Of a DNA stretch of 64,000 nucleotides, positions 45,409 through 54,623 are shown piece after piece. A program made the translations under genes and the position numbers. The DNA lies in contig UCMW01000006.1 of assembly GCA_900473745.1 (NCBI GenBank), positions 210,325 through 274,324 on the forward strand, in the 5' to 3' direction. Position 1 is the first letter of the stretch. The number at the start of each line of letters is the position of its first letter. The notes beneath the pieces are model-generated. The model had not been told where the DNA came from, searched no databases, and saw only the letters and a program-made list of their open reading frames with translations. The stretch comes from Hyphomicrobiales bacterium (GTDB lineage: Bacteria > Pseudomonadota > Alphaproteobacteria > Rhizobiales > Rhizobiaceae).

Positions 45409-46283
45409 TGCCCATGCGATATACATTCGGCGGCGACGAACATCTGTTCGTAGAATGCTCCGATGAAATGTCCCTCGATGCCTTCTTCAACTCGATGTCG
45501 ATGACCAGCGGCATCCGTGAGGCCGGAATCAAGGGCATTACCGAAATCTGCCCGGCCAATGCCTCCTTTCAGATCAAGTTCGATCCCGACGTCATTCATC
45601 CCAACGACATTTTGAAGGAACTGCAGGCGATCGAGCTTGCGGCGGCCAAGGCCGAGCCTGTGATCTCTACCCGCATCGTCGAAATCCCGGTCTTTTACAA
45701 CGATCCCTGGACCCATGAGACCCTGATGCGTTTCCGCGAGCGCCATCAGGATCCCACCGGCACCGATCTCGACTATGCAGCCAGGATCAACAATTACGGC
45801 TCGGTTGATGATTTCATCAAGGCCCACGCCGGTTCGCCCTGGTTCGTCTCGATGGTCGGCTTCGTTTCCGGCCTGCCTTTCATGTATCAGATGGTCGAGC
45901 GTCAGCGGCAGATCGAAGTGCCGAAATATCTGCGCCCGCGCACGGACACCCCGCGTCTGACTGTCGGCCATGGCGGCTGCTTTGGCTGCATCTATTCGGT
46001 GCGTGGTGCTGGCGGCTATCAGATGTTCGGCATCACGCCGATGCCGATCTACGACCCGACCGAGACGACGTCCTACCTGAAGGACTTCATGGTCTTCTTC
46101 CGCCCCGGCGACATCGTCAAGTTCAAGCCTGTTGATCGCGACGGCTACGATCAGGCGGTGGAAGACGTCGACAAGGGCCGCTTCTCCCCGCCGATCCGTG
46201 GAGTGAAGTTCGACCTCAACGAATTCAGCAAGGGCATCGACGGCTACAACGCAAAGCTGGAGGACATTCTCCATGGCCATTAA
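45408..46283 (+). CDS. pxpB: PxpB/KipI, allophanate-hydrolase-subunit-1 domain
   Basis: This is a 291-residue protein. EIPVFYNDPWTHE, GSPWFVSMVGFVSGLPFMY and PRTDTPRLTVGHGGCFG are AHS1/KipI blocks, here longer than usual (about 220 residues). ATG at 45408 with AAAGGAGG is chosen. In urea carboxylase this domain is fused to biotin carboxylase; here it is separate. It ends overlapping pxpC by 11 bases. Confidence 0.88.
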   Translation: MPMRYTFGGDEHLFVECSDEMSLDAFFNSMSMTSGIREAGIKGITEICPANASFQIKFDPDVIHPNDILKELQAIELAAAKAEPVISTRIVEIPVFYNDPWTHETLMRFRERHQDPTGTDLDYAARINNYGSVDDFIKAHAGSPWFVSMVGFVSGLPFMYQMVERQRQIEVPKYLRPRTDTPRLTVGHGGCFGCIYSVRGAGGYQMFGITPMPIYDPTETTSYLKDFMVFFRPGDIVKFKPVDRDGYDQAVEDVDKGRFSPPIRGVKFDLNEFSKGIDGYNAKLEDILHGH

Positions 46284-47244
46284 AGTTCTTCATCCGGGTC
46301 TTGCCACCTCCATCCAGGATCTCGGTCGCCCGGGTTATTTCCACCTCGGCATCCCGCTCGGCGGCGCTATGGATCGGCTGGCGCTGAAAGCTGCCAATCT
46401 GCTTGTCGGCAATGACGAGGGGGCTGCCGGCCTCGAAGCCGTCTTCATTGGACCGAAGCTCGAGTTTGAAGCGGATGCCATGGTCGCCGTCACCGGCGCC
46501 GACATGCCGATCAAGGTCGATGGCGAGGAAAAACCCGGCTGGACGGCCTTCAAAGTCAAGGCAGGCCAGGTCCTGTCCTTCGATTATCTGAAGGCCGGTG
46601 CCCGCATCTACATCGCCATATCAGGCGGCATTGATGTGCCGCTGGCACTCGGTTCCCGCTCGACCTATGCCATCGGTGCGCTTGGTGGATTGAACGGTCG
46701 GCCGCTTGCTGCCGGCGACGATCTCCCCGTCGGGCAAGCCCGGAGCGCGGTCGAAGGAAAGTCCATCCCCGAAGTCCTGCGCCGCAGGCCCGGAATGCCG
46801 GCCGAACTGCGCGTCCTGCCGGGTCTCTACTGGCATCGCATCACCGAGGAAGCCGGCCGGAATTTTTTCGAGGACACCTGGAAAGTGGCGCCTGAGGCCG
46901 ATCGCATGGGTTACCGCTTCCGAGGCGGCTGCAAGCTCGATTTCGTCGATCGCACGCCGCCGTTCGGCGCAGGCTCCGATCCCTCGAACATCGTTGACAG
47001 CTGCTATCCCTATGGCTCGATCCAGGTCCCAGGCGGCACCGAGCCCATCATTCTGCACCGCGATGCCGTCTCCGGCGGCGGCTACTTCATGCTCGGCACG
47101 GTGATTTCCGCTGACATGGATCTCATCGGTCAATTGCAGCCACATACACCAACGCGGTTTGTGCAGGTGACGATGGAGGAGGCGTTGACAGCGCGCAAGG
47201 CGCGGCAGGCAGTCCTTGCCAGCCTTCGTGAAGCGCTGGCGTAG
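46273..47244 (+). CDS. pxpC: PxpC/KipA, biotin-dependent carboxyltransferase family
   Basis: This is a 323-residue protein of the AHS2/KipA family: IKVLHPGLATSIQDLGRPGY, GIPLGGAMDRLALKAAN and GNDEGAAGLEAVFIGP at the start, ILHRDAVSGGGYFMLGTV near the end. It pairs with PxpB. Its start overlaps pxpB. It is the last gene of the pxp operon and converges on gntR. Confidence 0.9.
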   Translation: MAIKVLHPGLATSIQDLGRPGYFHLGIPLGGAMDRLALKAANLLVGNDEGAAGLEAVFIGPKLEFEADAMVAVTGADMPIKVDGEEKPGWTAFKVKAGQVLSFDYLKAGARIYIAISGGIDVPLALGSRSTYAIGALGGLNGRPLAAGDDLPVGQARSAVEGKSIPEVLRRRPGMPAELRVLPGLYWHRITEEAGRNFFEDTWKVAPEADRMGYRFRGGCKLDFVDRTPPFGAGSDPSNIVDSCYPYGSIQVPGGTEPIILHRDAVSGGGYFMLGTVISADMDLIGQLQPHTPTRFVQVTMEEALTARKARQAVLASLREALA

Positions 47245-47286
47245 GAGGCTCCAATGGTCTCGGTCGCTGTCCTGAGTTCATTCCTC

Positions 47287-47303
47287 GATCCACCGGATGG
47301 ATC
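47287..47303. terminator. Weak hairpin between pxpC and gntR
   Basis: GATCCA and TGGATC pair around CCGGA. It has only six pairs and no T-run, so it is a weak candidate between convergent genes. Confidence 0.3.
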
Positions 47304-48312
47304 AATCGAGAACCGGTGTCAGATAGGCGGCCGTGACGCTGGGGCCGGGTACGATGGCGACGATCTTCATCTGGGCGATCGTGCGGTTCAGCGAAGCTTC
47401 GAGATGCGTTTCCATCATCGATACAGCAGCCTCTGTAGCGCCACGCAGAAGCAGTTCCGTGATCAGTCGCAGTTCCGTAATAATCGCGGGATCGCCAGGC
47501 AAGCCAAGACGGCGCAGCAGGCGGTCCGTGGCAATCACCGGCATGAGGTTATTGCGCACCAGGTCCTTCAGCCGGTCGTTCGGAGCCGTAAGGACGCAGC
47601 ACTCGATGAACTCGGACTGGATGGTCTCGATCTCGCTGAGCGATCCCGCGTTGCTCGTCGCCTCCGTGGCGCGCAAGCGGTGAAGAAGGGATTCGAGACG
47701 TCTCGGGCTTATGGCGGCCGCGCCAAGGCGGATTGCCGGCGGCTCCAGTATCTTGCGCAGCACGAAATGATCCTTGACCGTTTGCGCCGTCAGCGGGCCT
47801 GCAATCCAGTGCGAGCTCTGGTTCTTTCGCACAAGCCCGCGTTCGCGCAGGCGCGTCAGCACATCGCGGACCACCGTGCGGCTGACATTGAAATGGTTGG
47901 CGAGCTCGATTTCGATAATGCGATAGCGTCCGAACACGACGCAGCCGGCAACATCCGCCTCTACGGTATTGTAAATGCGCTCCCAGGAGGAGCGGCTCTG
48001 CAGCGCCTCGTCGGCGTGGCGGGGAACCACGAGCCCGAGCGACTTGATATCGGTCCTGTTCGGTTCGCTATCCGTGCCTGGTGGTCCCACAAGGAAGCCA
48101 CGACCGGAAAAGCGGTGTACCAGCCCTTCCGCTTCCAAAGTCTGCAGGGCGCGTTGAACCGGCGCGCGCGAGGTTTGCAGAATATCTGCAATCGGCCCCT
48201 CCAGCAGGACGAGCCCTGGTGGCAGGGTGCCCATTTCGATGTTGCTGCGAAGCACGTCCTCGGCGATCTCGTAGCGCCGCTGCGTGCTGCTGGCTGCCTG
48301 ATCTTCCTTCAT
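47302..48312 (-). CDS. GntR-family regulator with two winged helices and an FCD domain
   Basis: This 336-residue regulator is unusual. A first GntR winged helix (LRSNIEMGTLPPGLVLLEGP, then LQTSRAPVQRALQTLEAEGL) is followed by a second (VFGRYRIIEIELANHFNVSR, then VLTRLRERGLVRKN) and a helical FCD ligand domain (VLRKILEPPAIRLGA, then EFIECCVLTAPN). Start at 48312 has GGAGCAA upstream; an ATG at 48369 is possible. It is divergent from the ABC operon and convergent to pxp, so it may sense the pathway substrate. Confidence 0.85.
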   Translation of the reverse strand: MKEDQAASSTQRRYEIAEDVLRSNIEMGTLPPGLVLLEGPIADILQTSRAPVQRALQTLEAEGLVHRFSGRGFLVGPPGTDSEPNRTDIKSLGLVVPRHADEALQSRSSWERIYNTVEADVAGCVVFGRYRIIEIELANHFNVSRTVVRDVLTRLRERGLVRKNQSSHWIAGPLTAQTVKDHFVLRKILEPPAIRLGAAAISPRRLESLLHRLRATEATSNAGSLSEIETIQSEFIECCVLTAPNDRLKDLVRNNLMPVIATDRLLRRLGLPGDPAIITELRLITELLLRGATEAAVSMMETHLEASLNRTIAQMKIVAIVPGPSVTAAYLTPVLD

Positions 48313-48392
48313 TTGCTCCGTCGTCTGTCGCCTCGATGGTGAGCCGCACTCTGCCGTATTCTGCCGCATAAGGAAAGAATGTCACAAATGAA

Positions 48393-48405
48393 TATTGAAT
48401 ACAAA
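48393..48405. promoter_or_regulatory. TATTGAATACAAA repeat, copy 1 (likely GntR operator)
   Basis: TATTGAATACAAA lies about 81 bases upstream of the preferred gntR start. The core TTG-AATA-CAA is partly palindromic. An identical copy is at 48632. The repeat near a GntR gene points to an autoregulatory operator. Confidence 0.45.
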
Positions 48406-48594
48406 GTCTGCTAAAGCTGGAGCCGAGGCGCTTAGCGTCTCGCTCTAGGGCCGTGGACGGTTATTGACTAAGAAACAGACGATGTTGGAACGAGCCGCTC
48501 TGATTTGCGGGCCTAATGGCGCGCGGCCGGCTGCAGTGGCTTCGACAAGGCGCCAGATCGGCAGACCATACCGAGTGGATCCTATCAAATTCGA

Positions 48595-48610
48595 CGGCCG
48601 AAAATCCATC
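48595..48610. promoter_or_regulatory. Shared 16-base element upstream of the ABC operon
   Basis: CGGCCGAAAATCCATC is the same as 42852-42867. It lies about 242 bases before the ATPase start and 22 bases from the second TATTGAATACAAA. Confidence 0.5.
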
Positions 48611-48631
48611 TTCGAATTATTTAAAAAAGTC

Positions 48632-48644
48632 TATTGAATACAAA
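48632..48644. promoter_or_regulatory. TATTGAATACAAA repeat, copy 2
   Basis: This is the second copy of TATTGAATACAAA, 208 bases before the ATPase start. It is a candidate GntR operator for the ABC operon. Confidence 0.45.
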
Positions 48645-48852
48645 AATCATTCATGGCATGGTTTTGAAAGTCAAGGCGCCCGGAAGAGGCGCCGAGTGTG
48701 GAACGAAACGAAAATGCTCAGGAATATCGCTGTGGCGCGCATCTGACGGTGCGTGAACGAGAGCTTTTGTGTTCATCGCACGCGTATCGCGTCCGGTGAG
48801 ATGCGGAGCTGTGCGCGGACGGTCTTCCGGCTAACAACTGGTGGGAATATAC

Positions 48853-49926
48853 GTGTCAACCGTCCTGCAACTCAAGAACGTGCGTAAGGCTTTTGCCGGC
48901 GTGCCTGCCTTGGTCGGCATCGATGCAGCACTTGCCGGAGACACTTACATATCGCTGCTTGGACCGAGTGGTTCGGGCAAGACCACGCTATTGCGCATCA
49001 TTGCGGGCTTCGAACAGCCTGATGGCGGCGAGATACTCTTCGCCGGCAAACGCATTGACACTGTGCCGCCTCACGAGCGCGGTATCGGCTTTGTCTTCCA
49101 GAACTTTGCGCTCTTTCCGCACTTAAGCGTCGCGCAGAACATTGCCTTTGGTTTGGAAAACCGTGCCATCGATCCGGTCACCGACCAGAGGGTCGTTGCG
49201 GCCAGGGTACGTGACATGATCGCTCTCGTCGGTCTCTCGGGGCTTGAGGATCGTGCAACCACGCAGATCTCCGGTGGCCAGAAGCAGCGTGTTGCGCTTG
49301 CCCGCACGCTGGTGACCGAGCCCAGCATGGTGCTGCTCGACGAGCCGCTCGGCGCACTTGATGCCAACCTGCGCACCCGCATGCGCGGCGAGCTCAAAGC
49401 GATCCGCGAACGCTGCGGCGTAACCTTCTTGCATGTCACGGGATCTGAGACCGAGGCGCTTGCCATGGGAGATACCGTGCTTGTGCTCGACCGTGGTCGC
49501 ATCGCCCAGTCGGCAGATGCCGGCACGCTCTATAGCCGACCAGTCTCCGCCGATGTCGCTCGCTTCCTTAACTGCTACAACATCTTTGCCGGTGAAGTTG
49601 CAGGCGAAACCTTCCGCAGCTCCGTAGGCAACCTGCCGCTCGGTGGTCAGCGCCAGTCATCTGGCCAGCCAGCCTACGCCATACGCTATGACCGTGTCTC
49701 GATCCGTCCTCAGGGAATGTCGCCAGCAGGCGACGAGGTTTCGATCGAGGGCAGTTTCGTTGCCAGCGAGTATTCCGGGGCCGCAATCAGTTCCTTTTTC
49801 GCGCTCGATGATGGTCGCGTCTTCGAAGTGGAGACGCATCTCAGCCATTCGACGCCGGAGGCCTACAAGGAGAAGGGGCGCTATGCGCTCGCCTGGAAAC
49901 GGGAGGACGCCCTTGTTTTCACCTGA
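48853..49926 (+). CDS. ABC ATPase 1, spermidine/putrescine (PotA) type
   Basis: This 357-residue ATPase has Walker A GPSGSGKTTLLRIIAGF, Q-loop FQNFALFPHLS, signature ISGGQKQRVALAR, Walker B MVLLDEPLGALD, an H-loop that reads VTGSETEA (His is replaced by Gly-Ser) and a TOBE-like C-terminus. The H-loop change is worth noting since His is normally essential. GTG at 48853 is preferred. It is the first gene of the uptake operon. Confidence 0.9.
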   Translation: MSTVLQLKNVRKAFAGVPALVGIDAALAGDTYISLLGPSGSGKTTLLRIIAGFEQPDGGEILFAGKRIDTVPPHERGIGFVFQNFALFPHLSVAQNIAFGLENRAIDPVTDQRVVAARVRDMIALVGLSGLEDRATTQISGGQKQRVALARTLVTEPSMVLLDEPLGALDANLRTRMRGELKAIRERCGVTFLHVTGSETEALAMGDTVLVLDRGRIAQSADAGTLYSRPVSADVARFLNCYNIFAGEVAGETFRSSVGNLPLGGQRQSSGQPAYAIRYDRVSIRPQGMSPAGDEVSIEGSFVASEYSGAAISSFFALDDGRVFEVETHLSHSTPEAYKEKGRYALAWKREDALVFT

Positions 49927-49986
49927 GATGCCTATGCGTGGAAACCTGTGCCTCGCACCCGTCCTTGCCCCATCGGAGAATGAGAG

Positions 49987-50892
49987 ATGACGATGGCCGC
50001 TACCAGCCATGACATACCCGTCGAAACGACGGAAAACCCCGCCCGCAAGCAAAAGAACCACAGCGTTTGGTTATTGGCGCCCGGCGTCCTCTGGATGCTG
50101 TTCTTCCTTGTCGCGCCAATCCTGATGATGGTCTATGTTTCCTTCTGGACCCAGACCACCTTTAAGATCGAGCCGACGCTGACGCTGAAGAGCTGGGTCA
50201 CCTTCTTCTCGTCCGAGACCTATCTCGGCGCACTCTGGACCACCATCCGCATCTGGCTGATCGTGCTCGCCTGCACGTTACTCGTGGGCTATCCGGCGGC
50301 ACTCTTCGTCGGGCTTTTCGTCAAGAACAAGACGCTGTCCACGGCACTTTTGGTCCTATGCGTCATTCCGTTCTGGACCTCTTTCCTTATTCGCGTGCTG
50401 GCCTGGCGGCCGATGCTCGGCAAGGAAGGGGCAATCAATATGATCTTGATGAAGATCGGTGTGATCACACAGCCGGTCGAAGTCCTGTTGTTTTCCGAGC
50501 TGTCCGTCATCATCGGTATGACGCAGATCTACTGCGTGTTCATGGTCGGGCCAATCGCCTTCATGCTCGGTCGCATCGATCCCTCGGTCATCGAGGCGGC
50601 CCAGGATCTGGGTGCCAGCTTTTGGCGCATCTTCCGCACCATCATCCTGCCGTTGTCCATGCCAGGTGTTGTGGTCGGCGCCATCTTCGTCTCGGTCATG
50701 GTTCTGGGTGAATTTGCCACGTCCGCCGCGCTTTCCGGCCGCAAGGTCAATCTGCTCGGCAATATCATCGTCACCCAGGTCGGATCGCTGAAATGGGCCT
50801 TTGCCGCTGTTGCTGGCGTGGTGCTGACCGTTCTCATGGGCGCAGTTGTTGCTGCCCTGTTGAGGGTTGTCGATCTCAGGAAGGAGCTCTGA
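49987..50892 (+). CDS. ABC permease 1 (PotB type)
   Basis: This 301-residue permease has about six spans and the EAA loop EAAQDLGASFWRIFRTIILP. The N-terminus is a cytoplasmic tail before WLLAPGVLWMLFFLVAPIL. It pairs with the next permease in a PotBC-like importer. Confidence 0.92.
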   Translation: MTMAATSHDIPVETTENPARKQKNHSVWLLAPGVLWMLFFLVAPILMMVYVSFWTQTTFKIEPTLTLKSWVTFFSSETYLGALWTTIRIWLIVLACTLLVGYPAALFVGLFVKNKTLSTALLVLCVIPFWTSFLIRVLAWRPMLGKEGAINMILMKIGVITQPVEVLLFSELSVIIGMTQIYCVFMVGPIAFMLGRIDPSVIEAAQDLGASFWRIFRTIILPLSMPGVVVGAIFVSVMVLGEFATSAALSGRKVNLLGNIIVTQVGSLKWAFAAVAGVVLTVLMGAVVAALLRVVDLRKEL

Positions 50893-50895
50893 GCC

Positions 50896-51741
50896 ATGAA
50901 CGCATCCGGCATCAAGCTTGGTCTCGGCGTCTACACCACGCTGTTCCTCGTTTTCCTCTATGGGCCGCTGGTCGTGCTTGCCATCCTCTCCTTCCAGACA
51001 GGACCGGAAGGCGGACCGCAGTTCCCGATCATCGAATGGTCGACATATTGGTACAAACATCTGTTCGGCTTGACGCCACCGTCGCGCATCGCGCCCTTGC
51101 CGATCGAACAGGCACTGGTGCGCTCGCTGGCGCTGGCGGCCATGACCATGGTTGTCTCGACTGTGCTCGGCGTTGCGGCTGCTCAAGCCTTCCGCCAGAA
51201 GTTTCGTGGCTCCGGCATCGTCTTCTATCTTATCGTGCTCGGCATGATGGTGCCAGGCGTACTCGTGGGCCTTGGCATGGCCCTTGTCGCCAACACTCTC
51301 GGCATCGACCGGCACTGGTGGGGCACCGCCTTCGTTCTGCACGTCGTCTACACCTTCCCCTTCGCCTTCCTGGTCATGCTGGCGATCTTCAACCGGTTCG
51401 ATCCAAGTGTCGAGGAAGCTGCATGGTCACTCGGCGTCACTCCGGCCCGGACCTTCCGCAAGATTACCTTTCCGCTGATTTTCCCCGGCGTCCTCTCGGC
51501 CATGCTGTTTGCCTTCACGCTCTCCTATGACGAGTTCTCGCGTACCCTATTTGCCTCGGGCCGTGATCTGACGCTGCCACTGGCGATCTATGGAACCTTC
51601 TCGGTGGAAGTGCATCCTAACGTCTTTGCTTTCGGCGTGCTGACGACACTGTTTTCCTTCGCACTGCTCGGCACCTATGCCCTGCTGATGGGGCTCTCGG
51701 TTCGCCGGGCGCGGCGAATGGCAATCCAGGAGGAGGCGTGA
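50896..51741 (+). CDS. ABC permease 2 (PotC type)
   Basis: This is a 281-residue permease with six spans and EAA loop EEAAWSLGVTPARTFRKITF. It begins 3 bases after the first permease and overlaps the dehydrogenase gene by 4 bases, so all are coupled. Confidence 0.92.
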   Translation: MNASGIKLGLGVYTTLFLVFLYGPLVVLAILSFQTGPEGGPQFPIIEWSTYWYKHLFGLTPPSRIAPLPIEQALVRSLALAAMTMVVSTVLGVAAAQAFRQKFRGSGIVFYLIVLGMMVPGVLVGLGMALVANTLGIDRHWWGTAFVLHVVYTFPFAFLVMLAIFNRFDPSVEEAAWSLGVTPARTFRKITFPLIFPGVLSAMLFAFTLSYDEFSRTLFASGRDLTLPLAIYGTFSVEVHPNVFAFGVLTTLFSFALLGTYALLMGLSVRRARRMAIQEEA

Positions 51742-52475
51742 TGGTTGGGTGCGCACTCGTCACCGGCGCAGGTTCCGGTATCGGCCGGGCTATTGCCCTC
51801 AAGCTCGCAGCCGATGGTTACGCCGTCACGGTTAACGACCTCTCGCTTTCGCGGGCAAATGCAGTTGCCGCGGACATCGAGGCAAAAGGCGGCCAAGCGA
51901 TCGCTGTTTCAGGCGATGTCTCCTGTGAGGCTGATGTCTCGGCAATCCACGCAGCCGCCATCGCTGGCCATGGCGAAGTTACGCTCCTGGTCAACAATGC
52001 CGGCATTGCCCACCAGTCATTGTTCGAGCACCTGGAGGTTGCCGACTTCGACCGGATGTTTGCCGTTCATGTACGCGGCACCTTCCTCATGACCAAGGCC
52101 GTTTTACCAGCCATGCTGCACTCCGGCGCTGGTGTCATCGTTAACGTTGCATCGCAGCTGGGCCAGATTGGCGGCATCGAACTCGTCCACTATTCCAGCG
52201 CCAAGGCGGCGATTATCGGCATGACAAAGGCGCTCGCCCGTGAGGTATCGAGCCGCGGGGTGCGCGTCAACGCGGTTGCACCCGGGCCAATCAACACACC
52301 ACTCGTCATGGAGCTCTCAGAAGAATGGCGTGCTGCCAAACGTGCCAGCCTGCCGTTGGGACGGTTCGGGGAACCGGAAGAGGTGGCCGAAGTGGTCGCG
52401 TTTCTCGCCTCGCCGGCGGCCAGCCTGTTTGTCGGGCAGACACTTGGGCCCAATTCCGGCGACGTGATGCTTTGA
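51738..52475 (+). CDS. Short-chain dehydrogenase 1
   Basis: This 245-residue SDR has the NAD(P) motif TGAGSGIGRAIALKL, NNAG in LLVNNAGIAHQSL, and the catalytic Ser-Tyr-Lys in NVASQLGQIGGIELVHYSSAK. It oxidises an alcohol or reduces a ketone of the imported compound; the substrate is unknown. It overlaps the second permease by 4 bases. Confidence 0.92.
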   Translation: MMVGCALVTGAGSGIGRAIALKLAADGYAVTVNDLSLSRANAVAADIEAKGGQAIAVSGDVSCEADVSAIHAAAIAGHGEVTLLVNNAGIAHQSLFEHLEVADFDRMFAVHVRGTFLMTKAVLPAMLHSGAGVIVNVASQLGQIGGIELVHYSSAKAAIIGMTKALAREVSSRGVRVNAVAPGPINTPLVMELSEEWRAAKRASLPLGRFGEPEEVAEVVAFLASPAASLFVGQTLGPNSGDVML

Positions 52476-52489
52476 TTGCGGAGAGTGAA

Positions 52490-53257
52490 ATGGCTGAACA
52501 GAAAAAGCGCATCGTCATCGTCACAGGGGCCGGAATCGGCATCGGCAACGCTGCTGCTAGAGCGTTTGCAGCGCACGGCGATCATGTCGTGGTCACCGAC
52601 ATCCTCGAAAAGCAAGGGCAAGAAACGGTAGAAGAAATTACGGCCGCTGGAGGATCAGCCGAGTTCCATGTCTACGATGTGCGCTCGACCGATGCCACCG
52701 ACAGGCTCGTTGCGGATGTTGAGGCGCGGCATGGGCAGATCGATGTGATTGTCGCCAATGCTGGTATCGCCCACCGCACGCCGCTTGCGGCACTCACCGA
52801 TGAGAAGTGGGATCTCACCTTCGACATCGACCTGAAGGGCATCTTCCGGCTCGTACGGGCGGCGGCCCCCGGCATGCGTCAACGCCGTTCCGGCTCGATC
52901 ATTGCGCTGTCCTCCATCATGGGCGTTGCGTATGGCTGGGACGAGCATGTGCATTATTCCGCCGCCAAGTCCGGGGTCGTTGGCCTCGTGCGCGGCCTTG
53001 CCGTCGAGATGGCGCGCGACGGCGTGCGCGTGAACGGTATCGCACCGGGTTACATCCGCACCGCCCAGCTGCTTTCGGAAGAGAATTCGCTCGGCCCGGC
53101 TGGCGCGGAAAAAGCCGCCGAGTTCATTCCGATGGGGCGGCTTGGAACGCCTGAGGACATCGCTGATGTCGCGGCGTTCCTGGCTTCAGACAACGCGAGA
53201 TACATGACTGGCCAGGTGCTGGTCGTGGATGGCGGCCTACTCGTTGGCCGTTACTGA
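52490..53257 (+). CDS. Short-chain dehydrogenase 2
   Basis: This 255-residue SDR has TGAGIGIGNAAARAF, VANAGIAHRTPL and the catalytic Tyr-Lys in HYSAAKSGVVGL. GGAGAGTGAA precedes the ATG at 52490; a longer frame shadows the first SDR. It differs from SDR 1, so the two may catalyse successive steps. Confidence 0.92.
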   Translation: MAEQKKRIVIVTGAGIGIGNAAARAFAAHGDHVVVTDILEKQGQETVEEITAAGGSAEFHVYDVRSTDATDRLVADVEARHGQIDVIVANAGIAHRTPLAALTDEKWDLTFDIDLKGIFRLVRAAAPGMRQRRSGSIIALSSIMGVAYGWDEHVHYSAAKSGVVGLVRGLAVEMARDGVRVNGIAPGYIRTAQLLSEENSLGPAGAEKAAEFIPMGRLGTPEDIADVAAFLASDNARYMTGQVLVVDGGLLVGRY

Positions 53258-53327
53258 ACGGCTCCGGTTTCGGGGCGAATAAGAGGTCGCGGACCTCGGG
53301 GAACGATAAACAAACTGGAGAAGAGAC

Positions 53328-54560
53328 ATGTTCAAGTCGGAAATAAATCGCCGCTCGCTCCTGAAGCGCTCGGCTGGCGCTATGGCACTTGCCATGGGTG
53401 CCGGTACGCCCTTCCTGTCCTCTCGCATGGCCTTTGCGCAGGCCGCTGACCTCGCCGGTCAGCAACTCCGCACCATCGGCCTTTCGGTAACAGTACAGGA
53501 GCGCATCCTCGAAGAATTCAAGAAAGCGTCCGGCGTCGGCACGACCTCCGGCACGGCTGCGACTTTCCCAGATGCGCAGACCAAGATCCTCTCGGGTTCC
53601 AAGGATTACGATTGCTGGGAGATCATCGCGGAGCGTCTGCCGTCGATCACCATGACCGACAATGTCGAGCCGATCCCTGCCGCATCGCTGAAGAACTGGG
53701 CCAATATCCGCGATACCTTCACCACGCCCAGCGACAAGTGGGATCGCTCTGCGCAGATCATTGGCCAGATCTGGGCCGATGAGGCGCAAACTGTGCTCAA
53801 TATGGTTCCGGCCGTCTATAACTATGACTCGATCGGCTACAATCCCGATATTGTCTCGGCAGAAGAGGCAAATACCTGGGCCTGCATCTTCGATCCCAAG
53901 TGGAAGGGCAAGTCGGGCCTCAACACCGACCCACTCATCGCATTTGGGCAGGCTATCATGGCGATGAATTCGCTTGGCCTTTCCGACGTTAAGAACCCTG
54001 GCAATCCGACCATGGACGAAATTGACGAAGCGGCGGCATTCCTCATCTCGAAAAAGAAGGAAGGCCAGTTCCGTGCGCTCTGGGGCGATTTCGGCGAACT
54101 CGTCAACCTGATGGCCTCGGGCGAAATGGTTGTCTCGGACGCCTGGCAGCCAGCCGTCATGGCCGTGAAGGCGCAGGGCAAACCAGCCAAATATGCCGTG
54201 CCGAAGGAAGGCTATCGTGGCTGGGCCATCGGTCCGTCGATGATTGCCGGAACGACCAACAGGGAAGCCGTCATCGCCTATGCCGACTACTGGCTCTCGG
54301 GCGAACCGGGCATCACCGTTTCCGAGCAGGGCTACTATTCGCCGTCCACCAACATCAAGGATGTCATGGCGCCGGAAAAATACGCCTTCTGGTACGAAGG
54401 CAAGCCGTGGGTGGGTGCGGAAGAGCGCGGCATCAAGGAAGGCGACCTGCGCGACGGCGGCTCGCTGGAAGAGCGTTCGAAGAACGTGGCTTACTGGCAC
54501 CAGTGGCCGGAAGAATATGACCACCTCATCCAAAAGTGGGACGAATTCCTCAACGCATAA
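53328..54560 (+). CDS. ABC substrate-binding protein (PotD/extracellular type), Tat signal
   Basis: This 410-residue binding protein has a twin-arginine signal, NRRSLLKRSAGAMALAMGA, cleaved near AFAQAA. The mature part is of the polyamine-type class (GYNPDIVSAEEANTWACIFD, then WEIIAERLPSITMTDNVEPI). It brings the substrate to the permeases. It is homologous to the leaderless protein at 58088. GGAGAAGAG precedes the ATG. Confidence 0.92.
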   Translation: MFKSEINRRSLLKRSAGAMALAMGAGTPFLSSRMAFAQAADLAGQQLRTIGLSVTVQERILEEFKKASGVGTTSGTAATFPDAQTKILSGSKDYDCWEIIAERLPSITMTDNVEPIPAASLKNWANIRDTFTTPSDKWDRSAQIIGQIWADEAQTVLNMVPAVYNYDSIGYNPDIVSAEEANTWACIFDPKWKGKSGLNTDPLIAFGQAIMAMNSLGLSDVKNPGNPTMDEIDEAAAFLISKKKEGQFRALWGDFGELVNLMASGEMVVSDAWQPAVMAVKAQGKPAKYAVPKEGYRGWAIGPSMIAGTTNREAVIAYADYWLSGEPGITVSEQGYYSPSTNIKDVMAPEKYAFWYEGKPWVGAEERGIKEGDLRDGGSLEERSKNVAYWHQWPEEYDHLIQKWDEFLNA

Positions 54561-54574
54561 TCCCAAGACGTGTG

Positions 54575-54597
54575 GACCGGGGCAAGTTGCCCCGGTC
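54575..54597 (+). terminator. Hairpin after the binding-protein gene
   Basis: GACCGGGGCAA and TTGCCCCGGTC flank one base. Such hairpins after binding-protein genes usually keep that part of the transcript stable, so binding protein exceeds the transporter. T-run absent. Confidence 0.6.
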
Positions 54598-54623
54598 ACT
54601 GGCCTTCACTTCGGGAGACCCCA

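Larger units (their letters stand above)
48370..48852. other. Divergent regulatory region, gntR to ABC operon
   Basis: There is no gene in this 483-base stretch. It holds two copies of TATTGAATACAAA and the shared 16-base element. Confidence 0.6.
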
